NCBI GenBank assembly: GCA_015680685.1
Contig: MNCI01018935.1
Coordinates: 13,798-36,542 of the forward strand
DNA length: 22,745 nucleotides
Source: Gnetum montanum
Taxonomy: Eukaryota; Streptophyta; Gnetopsida; Gnetales; Gnetaceae
Reading direction: 5' to 3'
Position numbers and translations under genes: made by a program
The notes under the pieces: model-generated
Told to the model about the DNA's origin: nothing
The model's input: the letters and a program-made list of their open reading frames with translations, nothing else
Database searches by the model: none
Part shown: positions 8,977 through 18,560 of the stretch, one piece after another
How positions within the stretch are numbered: the stretch's first letter is position 1
Layout: the number at the start of each line of letters is the position of its first letter

Positions 8977-10397
8977 ATGTCTAAGCAGCATTTAGAAATG
9001 CTTGTGCAGAAGCTAAAATTGCCGCAACTAACCCCACGTTATAAAATCACCCGTGCAATGGAAGCAGGGAAAAAAGGATTCAAGGCTTGTGTTACTGTGA
9101 ACGGCATTTGCTACCCAAGTAATGAAATCTGCGCAAGCAAAAATTCGGCAGAAGCAGCTGCAGCAGAGATTGCCCTCCTTCACCTCTGCCAAGAAGTGCA
9201 TGATGAATGCATTTTGATTGATTGCACAGAACAATTTTGCAAACTGGCTGTGTTTTTGTTTACTAATGGCATTTTTAATTTCTTTTGCAAATCTTGTAGG
9301 AGGGCTTGGCAAAGATTGTGTATGTTTTGATTAAAAGCATCATGGCCCGGAGAAATTTGGGAATGCCCAAATTCGGGGTATCGGAAGCTGTTTCTTCTTC
9401 TTCTGTGGTTGTGGGATTTCAGGCATCAATCATCGTTGGTGAAAGTATTTATTGGGGTACCATTGCCACTTCTAAAAGGTTAGCGAAGACAAACGCTGCT
9501 ATCAAAGCCTTCAATGCTCTTTGTACAGAGCTTAACACCGTTGGTACGTAGAATCTTGCTCTCAAATTTATGATTTTGAATACATGTGATTATTTAGTTT
9601 ATTTCAAAGTTCCTTACCGGCAATATCGAAAAGTTCTTCCGCTTGTTTTTGGAAAGCAGAATTATCATGGCCTCTAAAATTAGAAAGAAGTATCGGCCCT
9701 TATTCCGACAAGCATGATATATTACTTGTTGGTGAAGGAGATTTTTCATTCTCGCTTTCCTTGGCAAAGGCCTTCGGCTCCGCTCAAAGAATGATTTGTA
9801 CTTCACTGGATAGTCGAGGTACCAATATCTTTTCTCTTTTTAAAAAATTACCTTGTTATCATGGTTCTAATTTTGCAAGGTCCGACTATAATGGTATGCC
9901 ATGTTAATTTCAGAGCTACTCTTGCTCTTCTATTCTTCGTCATGTATACAAATTTTATTGGCCTTGGAAGATTTTGGAGCTAAAATTTTCCATGATGTGG
10001 ATGCAACCAAGATGAAGGATCATTCTCATCTGAAACAAATGAAATTCGATAGAATTGTTTATAACTTTCCGCATCTTGGATTTGGTAAAATCAGAGACGA
10101 GCGTGACCGCGAGCACATCAGGTAATTATTTATGCATANNNNNNNNNNNNNNNNNNNNNNNNNNNNNNNNNNNNNNNNNNNNNNNNNNNNNNNNNNNNNN
10201 NNNNNNNNNNNNNNNNNNNNNNNNNNNNNNNNNNNNNNNNNNNNNNNNNNNNNNNNNNNNNNNNNNNNNNNNNNNNNNNNNNNNNNNNNNNNNNNNNNNN
10301 NNNNNNNNNNNNNNNNNNNNNCCTGCCATACCCACATGAAACCTTCAAGTGCGAGGGTAGCCGAACATTCAGATTTAGAACAGCATGGTATTTCTAA
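8977..10397 (+). CDS. Two-dsRBD plus DUF2431 (BMT5-like) methyltransferase-domain protein
   Basis: I read exons 8977-9195, 9300-9543, 9660-9818, 9914-10121 and a last exon ending with TAA at 10395-10397. All introns seen are GT-AG; intron 1 has a TACTAAT branch-like site (near 9261) and the joins keep one frame. Residues 2-71 form a dsRBD (FKACVTVNGICY, then SKNSAEAAAAEIAL). Residues 74-146 form a second dsRBD ending in SKRLAKTNAAIKAF, the basic RNA-contact helix. Residues 174-277 match DUF2431: ILLVGEGDFSFS is the Rossmann SAM-binding loop, then HDVDATKM and FDRIVYNFPH, the family signature. A 183-N gap removes part of exon 5; after it LPYPHETFKCEGSRTFRF is the usual DUF2431 end. Yeast BMT5 methylates 25S rRNA uridine; the plant role is unknown. 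The dsRBDs suggest a structured RNA substrate. An alternative donor at 10387 could extend the C-terminus. Confidence 0.82.
9196..9299 (+). other. Intron 1, between the two dsRBD exons
   Basis: The donor GAA|GTGCAT is weak, but it joins in phase 0 to the acceptor CTTGTAG|GAG, and a TACTAAT branch-like motif lies about 33 nt before the acceptor. An alternative donor at 9250 would leave only 50 nt, short for a plant intron. Read-through gives a 117-residue protein with a single dsRBD that stops at 9330. Confidence 0.7.
9544..9659 (+). other. Intron 2, between dsRBD2 and the methyltransferase domain
   Basis: Donor TTG|GTACGT and acceptor GAAAGCAG|AAT join in phase 1. The joined frame continues without a stop into the GPYSDKHDILLVGEGDFSFS segment. 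Without splicing, translation ends at a TAG at 9549-9551, right after the second dsRBD. Confidence 0.8.
9819..9913 (+). other. Intron 3, inside the methyltransferase domain
   Basis: Donor CGAG|GTACCA and acceptor AATTTCAG|AG join in phase 1, giving SLDSREL across the junction. The frame continues to the FDRIVYNFPH motif. Confidence 0.8.
10139..10321. other. Assembly gap of 183 N
   Basis: The run of N falls inside or next to the fifth exon, between the HIR end of exon 4 (donor at 10122) and the C-terminal DUF2431 motif. Comparison with the usual domain length suggests roughly 60 residues plus the rest of intron 4 are missing, so the true gap may exceed 183 bp. ORFs running through the N are artefacts. 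Confidence 0.95.
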
Positions 10398-10630
10398 ATC
10401 TTTCTGTTGTATTCGCTCTTTCCGATTCAGCGTTAATGCATTTTCTCATTGTTCGTGAAGCAAGATGTGAAATCATTTCCTAGATCCATTTTCACCACGC
10501 ATTCATCTGTTTTCTAAAGTTTCCAGTAGCAATTTTGCAGTGGAAGTTTTGTAAAGTATTTAATTATGTTTAATTATGTGCAGAGCAAAGGTGGAAGATA
10601 TTTTAAGTTTCACTGGGCTACATGCCGAAT
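10398..10630 (+). other. Likely 3' untranslated region of the gene
   Basis: No coding signal is visible after the stop codon. A GTGCAG at 10578-10583 followed by an open stretch could be an alternative acceptor if the donor at 10387 is used, but the resulting protein resembles nothing known. No clear polyadenylation signal was seen. Confidence 0.35.
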
Positions 10631-10721
10631 GCAGTGTGTTTTCTATTTTCTCTCTTTGTCTTTGTCAAGATCCCCTGGTGCAGTGTGTTTTCTGTTTTCT
10701 TTCTTTGTAAAGATCCCTGGA
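10631..10721 (+). repeat. Tandem duplication, about 49 and 42 bp
   Basis: Units 10631-10679 and 10680-10721 both begin GCAGTGTGTTTTCT and end AAGATCCC(C)TGG, with a few changes and a 7-bp shortening in the second. The short plus-strand ORFs here are caused by this repeat. Confidence 0.8.
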
Positions 10722-10760
10722 CAATATTACAGAGTCACAAAGTTACTAAATGCATTGGTT

Positions 10761-10837
10761 ACATGGTGTTTGGCTGTTTTGCCTTGATGATGTATGACAT
10801 GGTGTTTGGCTTGGCTGTTTTGCCTTGACAATGTATG
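10761..10837 (+). repeat. Second tandem duplication, about 36 and 41 bp
   Basis: Units 10761-10796 and 10797-10837 both start ACATGGTGTTTGGC and end ATGTATG. The second has a 5-bp TTGGC duplication. It lies about 40 bp after the first tandem pair. Confidence 0.75.
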
Positions 10838-11495
10838 GTGCTCCTAATGATTTCTAAGATAAAAGAGCTGATTTAGATTATTTTTTTCATTTATTGTAAC
10901 TAGAGTACATTTAGCCTTGGTATTACTCTTGGTTATTTTGGGTATTTTAGAAAGTTATATTTACACTCTTATACTCATCATAATATTTCTTTTAAGCAAT
11001 TTAAGTTTTTAAAGGTTTTTGGTATCTTCCTTAATTCTAAAATTCAAATTTTAAAGATATTTTTAATACATATGCATGGATAAAAATGATTTTTTAACTA
11101 TCCAAAAAGTTTGGATGAACATTTAGTATGGCCTACAAAGCAAACTAATGATCTAAGAAATGTTCATTAGAATGGTATAGCTTGTTTGCAAAATAGATTT
11201 AAAAAAATACTTTCTTTTTCATGTTATCATTTAACATTCACATATGCTATTCTCAAATATATAGCCCATGAAAAGCATGTAACATCCTTTAGCTATCCTT
11301 TAAAAGAATGTTAATTATTTGAACTTTCTTTTCACCATTTGCTTTTTATTAAAAGATTATTTTTAAGAAATGAATATAAAGTTTATGAAGTGTTGAAATG
11401 GGTACCTTTGCATGAAGTTTTAAGAGTGCATAAAATTGGATGTATTTTCAAGGGCATCTTCTTTCAAAGAGCTTCTATTGTTTTATGTATCTTAG
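10838..11495. other. AT-rich intergenic stretch
   Basis: I see no coding, RNA or repeat signal. The plus-strand ORF at 11339-11671 crosses the LTR border at 11496 and is spurious. The last five bases, CTTAG (11491-11495), would be one half of the target site duplication of the element that follows. Confidence 0.4.
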
Positions 11496-12246
11496 TGATG
11501 AGCAACGAGTATACCCTATGCCCAACCATACAAATTATTAGTGTTCACTCAATGATTCAATTGAATTCTATAGACTTTAGCTCTCTAAGTGCATTAGGTA
11601 TAGGAGGTGAATCTACAAATTGTGATCGTTGTCTTCTCAGTTCCACTTGTGAGGTGCAAGTGTATGGTTAATTGTAATTGAGGCATTTGATTTTTATCAT
11701 TTTATCTTTTATCATTTTAATCACTTAAGTGTTGGACATAAAGTAAATTTTAATATTTAATTAATCTAATAACTAACTACTACTTAACTAATCCTAACAT
11801 AAGCATATGTTCCCACTTTCCGTACACATCCTGAACATGTTGCAATGCTACTAGGTTACCAAGTGTAATTACAATTTATTAAAGTAAAGTGCATGAATAA
11901 TAAACGCATAAGGAAACATTAATCTATTCCAAGTGCTACAAGGTTTGATAAAAAAAGCTTGTCTTTATTGCTGTTCATACTAAGGTGCTCAAGTACATCA
12001 GTGCTTGAATAAAGATCCATACACTTTTTTGACTCCTACTGCAGGCACTGAAAAAATATTTTTAACTTTTAGGAGGAAAAATTGCAAGAGCTTCGCTACG
12101 ACTAACTGAAAGATTTTCATAAATGCAAAGGGTAGGCACACATTTATAGGCAAAAAATAGGGTACAACATCAACAAGTACATGTCAATGTAGCAAACCCT
12201 ACATTAATGAGGTCGTGTCAATGCAACCCAACGACATGATTCATCA
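11496..12246 (-). mobile_element. 3' LTR of Athila-like element copy 2 (751 bp)
   Basis: In minus orientation the LTR starts TGATGAATCATGTCG at 12246, right after a polypurine tract, and ends in CTCATCA (TGATGAG on the plus strand at 11496). Both ends match the LTR at 753-1662. Shared inner blocks include the CTACTAGGTTACCAAG segment (about 11848) and the TCTTTATTGC segment. It closes the element whose third ORF lies at 12496-15358. No 5' partner LTR is visible, so age cannot be read from LTR divergence. Confidence 0.8.
12142..12148 (-). promoter_or_regulatory. TATA box of the copy 2 LTR
   Basis: TATAAAT within CCTATAAATG on the minus strand, about 100 bp inside the LTR start, as expected for the U3 promoter. 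Confidence 0.6.
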
Positions 12247-12258
12247 TACCCCCATAAC
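12247..12258 (-). promoter_or_regulatory. Polypurine tract of copy 2
   Basis: The minus strand reads GTTATGGGGGTA directly before the LTR start TGATGA. A G-run ending in GTA or TA next to the 3' LTR is typical for plant Ty3/gypsy elements and primes plus-strand DNA synthesis. Confidence 0.7.
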
Positions 12259-12495
12259 TGAATAAAAACTTGTCCTCGAGTGAACAAAGGAGGAACAAGT
12301 TCTTTATAAAATTTTGGGAAGGTATGGGATTATTAACTAACTACATACACAAAAAACAAACATGACAAAAACTAAGTGCCCAAGTGTGCGGATTTACAAT
12401 CATTACAAAAATTGGTGTTCCGAACAAAAAAATTGAATACCATGATAAAAAATGACAACACAACTCCTCAGAAAGCCAGAAGATGATAAAGAAAA
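12259..12495 (-). other. Spacer between third ORF and polypurine tract
   Basis: AT-rich, no coding signal. It corresponds to the 3' untranslated part of the element transcript. Confidence 0.5.
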
Positions 12496-15358
12496 TTAGA
12501 CAGTCCTAGGCAGTGAAGGCTCCTGAGGTTTTGAAGGACCTTCTCCTACTTCAAGCGCATGCGGTTGTTGAGGCAATAGTTGTGGTTGTCGTGCTATAGC
12601 TACAACTTTTGGTGGAAGATGGAAAGCATCCAACAATATCTTCATATTTTTCTCCTTACTACGGGGATCATTCACGGTCCATGTTGCTTCACCAATGTGG
12701 GCTAGAATGGGAATATCCCATAGACAGGGCATTGTGGAAAACAACTCCTTCACATTGACAAACTAAGTAGTGAACGGTTTGCATTCAATCTCAAATGCCC
12801 TGAGTGCGTTCTGCAACTTCTAATAGTTGTTTATTCTCTTGGCAAGGTTCTTAGCTATTAATCTCTGATCTATGAATTGCTCCCTGAGAACATTGAGTTT
12901 AGCATTTGTAACCTCAAGCTTATGCTTGGTCTCTTTGTGATGTCTGAACTCTACCTCATACAACAAGTACAAGTTGGCCACTTGCTTCTCTAACTTTGAC
13001 TACAGACTTTTGGTAGTTAACATTGCTGAGTTTGCATATCGGAAGTCAACAAGCTCCATGTATTCAGTCATTTCCTCTATCTGCAACTCCTTCATGAGAA
13101 TTTATGCTTTGTTATACTTATTTAACCCATCAAAGAGAGGCTACTAGACATCGCCTCCTTGTTGGAGCTACTGGAGGGCCTCATGAACTTTTACATTTGC
13201 TAGTTGAATGTGCTTTTCATTAATCTCTTTCTACAATCCCACTTGGTCTTTGTAATGGTTCTTGATCCTCTCAAATTTGAGAGCCTCATTCTTCTAGGTG
13301 ACAATTTCGATTGCAAAATTCTAGTACAAGGCACAAACCTCCTCTATCGAGAGGTTTCTATTTTCTGTTGCCAACCTTCTCAGTTCAGTGTTCATCCTAG
13401 AAGGTTGATCCTATTGTTGATGGATAAAGTCAGACATTTGTTATTTTTGTGCATCAACATTCCGTAGGCAATGGTTTTCTATGGGTAGGGCTTTGTTCGC
13501 TCAATGAGTCTAGACCAACTCCTTCTACGTATTATGCATTGTGGCATTGGCCAAGGATTGGTCAAAGACTGCTGACTCCTTAGTGTACTTAGCCTTCTTG
13601 AGTTTGGCATGAAGCTGTTGGAAAGCTTTATTTTGTATAATTACTTAGCTAAGTAGTGTAGGATTAATAAGGTAGGCTCTCTATTCGACAACTTTTGCAA
13701 CCAAGCATTGGTTTTCTGATCTGGCTATTTCAAGTTACCCGTTCATGATAATGCATTTTCCCTTTGTCTTGAGTAGCTCTAACTGGGTAGCAGTGATGGT
13801 ATTCAGAAGGTCAAAGACATCTAGAATTAGTTGCTTGGTTCTTACTAGTTATTCCAACAATTCCTCATGTTGGGTTGCACTTAATCTTTCGTTGATAGTG
13901 CTTGTAGGTATCTGCACATCTCTAAGTGCAGAAATGTCTAGTACAAATGTCGTAGGTGCATCAAGTGCTTTAGTCACTCTGTTAGCAACCACTTCAACTA
14001 TTGTCTCTTGCCCTTGGTGCTACATCTCTAGGATAGTTGCCCCCTCACCCTCCTCCAAACACATCGAAAAGGTAATGTCCTTACTAGAGATGTCTAGGAA
14101 TTTTTGTTGTTGTGAGAGGAACATTGTTACCTCTCAAGTACTTAGAGTCAACCTTGTAGGCACCTACATGCATTGGGTAGAGAAAATTGATGCCCCATCC
14201 TCAATCTAGCTTATTGTATGGGCTACTTCATTATGGTGGCTCATGGTTGGTCTATACACAAATGAGTCACCACTATCTATTCCTTCTTGCTGCTGCTATT
14301 GTTGTAAGAGCTACTCTTAGAGTTTGCACATGTGCTCAATGGTAGCATGGGACTCCAAAGTTGTCTCATGACTAGCTGGTGAAGGTGGTACTTGCTACTT
14401 CTCTTCCTAAATCACCTTTGCAGATGCTTTATCCTTCATCATCTTTACCCAAGAAGCAGTTGGAGCATGATGGATAGCATCATTGGTGTAGTGGGTTATG
14501 TCGATCCTTTTGCATAATTTTTTGATGAGACATGAAAAGGGGAGTGCCTTCCTTCCATGTTCGTTCTCCTTTAAGTGCTTCTCTATCTCTAGATAGATTA
14601 ATTGTTGAAAGTTGACAGGGAATCTTCCACTTAGAGCAGCACATGCATAAGCGGAGAAGGCTGTGACTTTATTGGACCTCACCGTTGGATTAAGGTGAAA
14701 GGTTGCAATTTTGAAATATGCTTGTTCCTCCATGGTGAGCTCGCCAAACTCCTTGCGGTCCACTCCATAACACCACTACATCCATTCTTTCTTGACACTT
14801 AGATCTACTTGCGTTGGAATTTCAACTAGAGTGGCCTTAGGTTTAGGCAACCCAAGGGCCTCAAAGATTGCTTTCATCAAGTAGGACATAGATATGTCCT
14901 TGATTTTGACTGTGGAACCAACTTTCCTATTGTTCTAGAAAAGGTATGTCTCTCCCATGTACCATTCCCTATTAGAAGTGATGACAAGCCACATGGGAGA
15001 GCTCTACAATTGAGCTTTGACTTTCAGAGGAGCAAATTCCAAGAAGGATCCAAAGTTTAGCTCCTGAAGCATGGATTTCTAGATCTTCTTGGATGCAATT
15101 TGCTTGAGGTAGGCCTTTGTTAAGCTAACCTTAAGGTTCAATCTTTGCTTTAATGCATCATCTATGTGGGATTATTCTATCGTGGCTAGCTCAGGAATCT
15201 ATTTGACAGATTTCACTTTGAGCTTCAACTAAAGAGGTCCCGTACATGGGTTTTAGATGCCTACTTCTAGTGCTATTCTTGGCCTCTTCCTGTTCTTGGC
15301 CATTTGTCTCTTAGGAGGGATGGTGCTTCCTCCTATGGGTGCTTTCCTTTTGGTGCCA
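12496..15358 (-). pseudogene. Third ORF of Athila-like element, putative plant transposon protein
   Basis: One minus-strand frame of about 940 codons can be followed from about 15350 to the stop at 12496. It starts with a basic, nuclear-localisation-like stretch (PPKRQMAKNRKRPRIAL). The middle (14763-14407) reads FSAYACAALSGRFPVNFQQL and LPFSCLIKKLCKRIDI, matching the 'putative plant transposon protein' family (PF20167). The C-terminal two thirds are rich in Leu, Glu, Lys and Gln and look coiled-coil, ending PQEPSLPRTV. This position, after integrase and before the polypurine tract, is that of the env-like third ORF of Athila elements; its function is not established. Stops are mostly TAG at expected CAG codons, and a one-base loss near the first ATG seems likely. 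Plus-strand ORFs here are shadows. Confidence 0.75.
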
Positions 15359-15404
15359 TTTTTGATTATAACAAAACCAAGGATTAGCATGCAATGTGTA
15401 ACCT

Positions 15405-15647
15405 ATATTCTTTAGGTACCTTATCTCATTGGGTAGTTACATTTTGGCTAAGTTATGACCATGGCAGATTGATTATTTTGATATTATTTGGTTTAGAAGA
15501 TCACTAGAGTTTATTAGAAGGGTTTAACTTTCATAAATTAATGTTTTAATGTTAGTTTATTAGTTAAACCTTTGTGGGAGTTAGAAAATGCTCAAAAAAT
15601 TTCTATCACAAACCTAAGGTTTGTGGCCCCCATAACATAGAGCTTAC
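15405..15647 (-). other. Candidate leader intron before the third ORF
   Basis: The minus strand has a strong donor, TTAGAG|GTAAGC, at 15647. A possible acceptor ATATAG lies near 15405, short of the ATG region at 15358. The stretch between is AT-rich. The acceptor choice is uncertain. Confidence 0.3.
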
Positions 15648-15793
15648 CTCTAATAGCTTTAGGATTGAAGTACAGGGTTAATCAGATAAACAATTTAGAA
15701 GGTATGGCTCTTGAAATGTTTTGGGCTCTAAAAAATTCAAAAACTCCCCTCTTGTTTGTGCTCAAATGTGAAAAAATGCTAACTGTGGCCACG

Positions 15794-15801
15794 TATTTAT
15801 A
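15794..15801 (-). promoter_or_regulatory. Candidate internal promoter of the third ORF
   Basis: TATAAATA within ATCCTATAAATACGTGG on the minus strand, about 440 bp upstream of the ORF start. Just upstream are short repeats around CCCATCAAC and CTACG. It could drive a separate transcript of the third ORF, or be the remains of an inserted LTR; neither LTR end was found. Confidence 0.4.
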
Positions 15802-15929
15802 GGATTTTTATTTTGCGTTGATGGGGTCTTGTCTACGTGATCGTCTTCGTAGATGGGATCCTGTTGATGGAGCCTATGATAAAAATTTTTCACATTAAAA
15901 AATTATGAGAAATAGAGAGAGTTAAAGCA

Positions 15930-16136
15930 TGAATTTGAGATCCTCAGAGAGCTAGAAAAGCTGTGAACATGATGGAATGCATGAAGAGGGCTTAGATTAT
16001 TCACAAAAAAGGAGTTTTAGTTGGAGAATAAATTGAAAGGATAAGGGCCATTAAGGAGCACATAGCTGGATGCAACCAATGGAAAATGCAAAAGGATTTG
16101 ATTGCGAAAATGCTTAAGGGTAAGAAACTTAACTAG
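15930..16136 (+). pseudogene. Unrecognised plus-strand coding remnant
   Basis: The plus strand reads AVNMMECMKRA, a TAG, IIHKKGVLVGE, a TAA, then IERIRAIKEHIAGCNQWKM up to a TAG at 16134-16136. The composition is protein-like, and two of the interruptions fit C-to-T decay of Gln codons. It is opposite in strand to the surrounding element. I do not recognise the family. Confidence 0.3.
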
Positions 16137-17338
16137 CTTAATTAACAGAAATGCAAGTGGGTCCTTCCCATAGTAGGCTTATGCCCTATTCACCCTTGCA
16201 TATCCTCAAACCAAGGAGTCCATGGACCTTACAGTTGATTAATGATTATGGAAAGTTAAGGATCCAATCCAAAAAGAATCTACTTAAGAATTTTGACACA
16301 TCAAACTAAGTCATTGAACAAGACATGGAGAATTGGTAGTGATGTGAATTATGGGAAGCATTGATGGATGATAAGAGAAAGAGAGGAATGGAGTTCTGGA
16401 TCATGATCATGTGAAGTTCCTTATGGATTTTGTGGTTAAATGACCAAATAAAATTCATTCTTAGTCCAGTTTAAAACCAACCTATGACTTCACATCAATA
16501 CTCTAAGACAAGTCCATCCCCTCAAGACACAAGAATATTCTCATATAGCAATCACCACTCCTAAAAGATAATTAAAGCAAAGTAGGAAGTGAGATGAGCC
16601 TTAGTTAGAGGGGACCTTCAAGCATGGATAACATATCTTTCTAGTTCCATAACCTGCTCTTGTAACTCGATATTGAGTCTAATTGGTGTGATTTGAATTC
16701 CCATCATTTTTGTGTTTTTTTATTTTTTGAATTTTATGTTTTTATGGATTTTTTGATGGAAACCATACTATGCAAGGACTTTAACTTCTTGTTATTGGTC
16801 GATAGTAAAATGGTAAGAAATCTATGAAAAGACTCATGCACTTAAGAGGTTATGCAAGTACAAAGAGCATCAAATCCCCTTGAAGTCACACCCTTATTAA
16901 TCCATTTAATCCTTTCCAAGTTTGCAAAATACCAAGGTCACAAGTTCATTAAAAAGTTCTTATTAAGGAGGGAACCTCATATTTCCAAAACAAGGAACAC
17001 CATAGAGTTTTGTGGATGGGTGGATGATCTAGACTCACTGTCCATTCCATGAAAAAGAAATCATGTCTTAATTATTAGTACCAAAATTCAAAGATAGAAT
17101 GCAGACATTAGCAATTAAAAACATGAAATACAAATCACCACCAATAGCAGCTATAGTAACACTGTGTCCTATTGGCAATAAAGGAAAAGAAGACATCATG
17201 AGAAAACACAAGCCAAATTATAGTAAAATATAAAAAAATTGTAAAATATTCAAGAAAGATAAAACATACTAAAGACAATGTAAAACAAAAAATGTGAAAA
17301 GCAAGAAAGAATGAAAATTGAGGAGCCACTTTGTATGA
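16137..17338. other. Untranslated spacer of copy 2 between integrase and third ORF
   Basis: About 1.2 kb of AT-rich sequence without a recognisable gene. Athila-like elements often have a long spacer here. The ORFs at 16852-17052 (+) and 17135-17329 (-) resemble nothing known. Confidence 0.4.
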
Positions 17339-18560
17339 TTAGCATGGATGGTCATCTCCCCCATGACTAAGTTGGAAGGAGGAGATTTGAAATATTGAAC
17401 GTGCTTGTTCATCCAAGGAGGTGTTATAGTCATTGGCTCTCTTAGGTACATGGAATGTTTTGACTTGTTGTGTGTTGATTAGTAGTTTCTTATTTGGACT
17501 TTTAGGTTTGTAAATCAACATGACCCCAGAAGGAAAGGTTTTATAGATAATATAAGGCCCTTTCCACAATATTTGGAACTTAGTTGTTTGTGGCACATGT
17601 GTGGGGTTCTAGCAAAGGACCTTGTATCCTTGTTGAAAGTTTACTTTCCTTATTTTGAGGTCATGGTGCTGCTTGTTGAATGCTTTGTGCACTTCATTCA
17701 AGGACAAAACCACCAATTGATACTCATCTAGCAAGTTAAGGTTGATTAGTCTTTCTTTTTGTGCTAGACTAAGGTCAAGGTCAAGGTCACAGTCTGTTGA
17801 AAGTGTATGGAGCTCAGATTGAATAGGGAGAGTTGGCAGTTTTCTGGACACCAACTCATAGGAAGAATAGCCTATAAGAAGTTTCCATGTTAAGCAATAA
17901 GCCCAAAGGGCATCATTAAGTTTTATGCTCCAGTCTCTTCTATATTTTTTAATTGTTCTTGCTAAAATCTTAGTGATCTCCCTATTCATAACCTTAGCTT
18001 GACTGTTGGATTTAGGGTGGTAGGATGTTGAGCTTTTGAAAGGTAGTGCCTATAAAGTGAGTACCATTGTCAAACATAAGTGCATGTGGCATACCAAACT
18101 TGTTTATAACATATTGTTGTACAAACTAACTAGCTGTAGAGGATGTACATTCGATGACAGTTGCTGCTTCTACCCATTTCCTAAAATAGTCAATAGTGAC
18201 TATGATTTATGCCTTTACATTCAACATGGCTATGATAGGAGCCATGAATGCCCCAACTGTCGAAGGATTCTAGTGGTTGGATCCATTGCTGAGGATCCTT
18301 CATACAAGTAGTCATCCCACCATCATGTTGGCAACGTTCATAAGAGAAAACAAATTAGTGAGTGTCCCTGAAGAGTGTTGGCCAATAATACCCTACCATT
18401 AGGATCTTAATGGCTATGCATCTTCCAACATAGTGGCCCCTGCAAGGACCCTCATGAGCATCTTGGAGGATGCATAGTTGGTTAGCATTAGGAACATACC
18501 AATGAACTAGGCCATCCACACAGACCTTATAAAGGTGTCTATTGATCTCCATGAAGTGTT
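17339..18560 (-). pseudogene. Athila-like integrase remnant, copy 2
   Basis: On the minus strand the H2C2 zinc-binding part is visible at 18552-18355 (LCILQDAHEGPCRGHY and IKILMVGYYWPTLFRDTH). The core follows with IIVTIDYFRKWVEAATV (first catalytic Asp), LMFDNGTHF (second Asp) and YHPKSNSQAKVMNREI, where the catalytic Glu expected after QA is Lys. A C-terminal part (PYIIYKTFPSGVMLIY) ends near 17340. Integrase would insert the element DNA into the chromosome. Stops, frameshifts and the lost Glu make it inactive. It continues directly from RNase H and shows what copy 1 lost beyond 1662. Confidence 0.85.

Noticed and set aside
9028-9312. A minus-strand ORF over the first exon
   Set aside because: It is the antisense shadow of the dsRBD exon, Phe/Cys-rich and without homology.
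10055-10458. Several ORFs crossing the run of N
   Set aside because: They consist mainly of undetermined residues and are artefacts of the gap.
13745-14209. A 154-codon plus-strand ORF
   Set aside because: It is antisense to the third ORF of the Athila-like element. It is open because C-to-T decay on the other strand removes stops.
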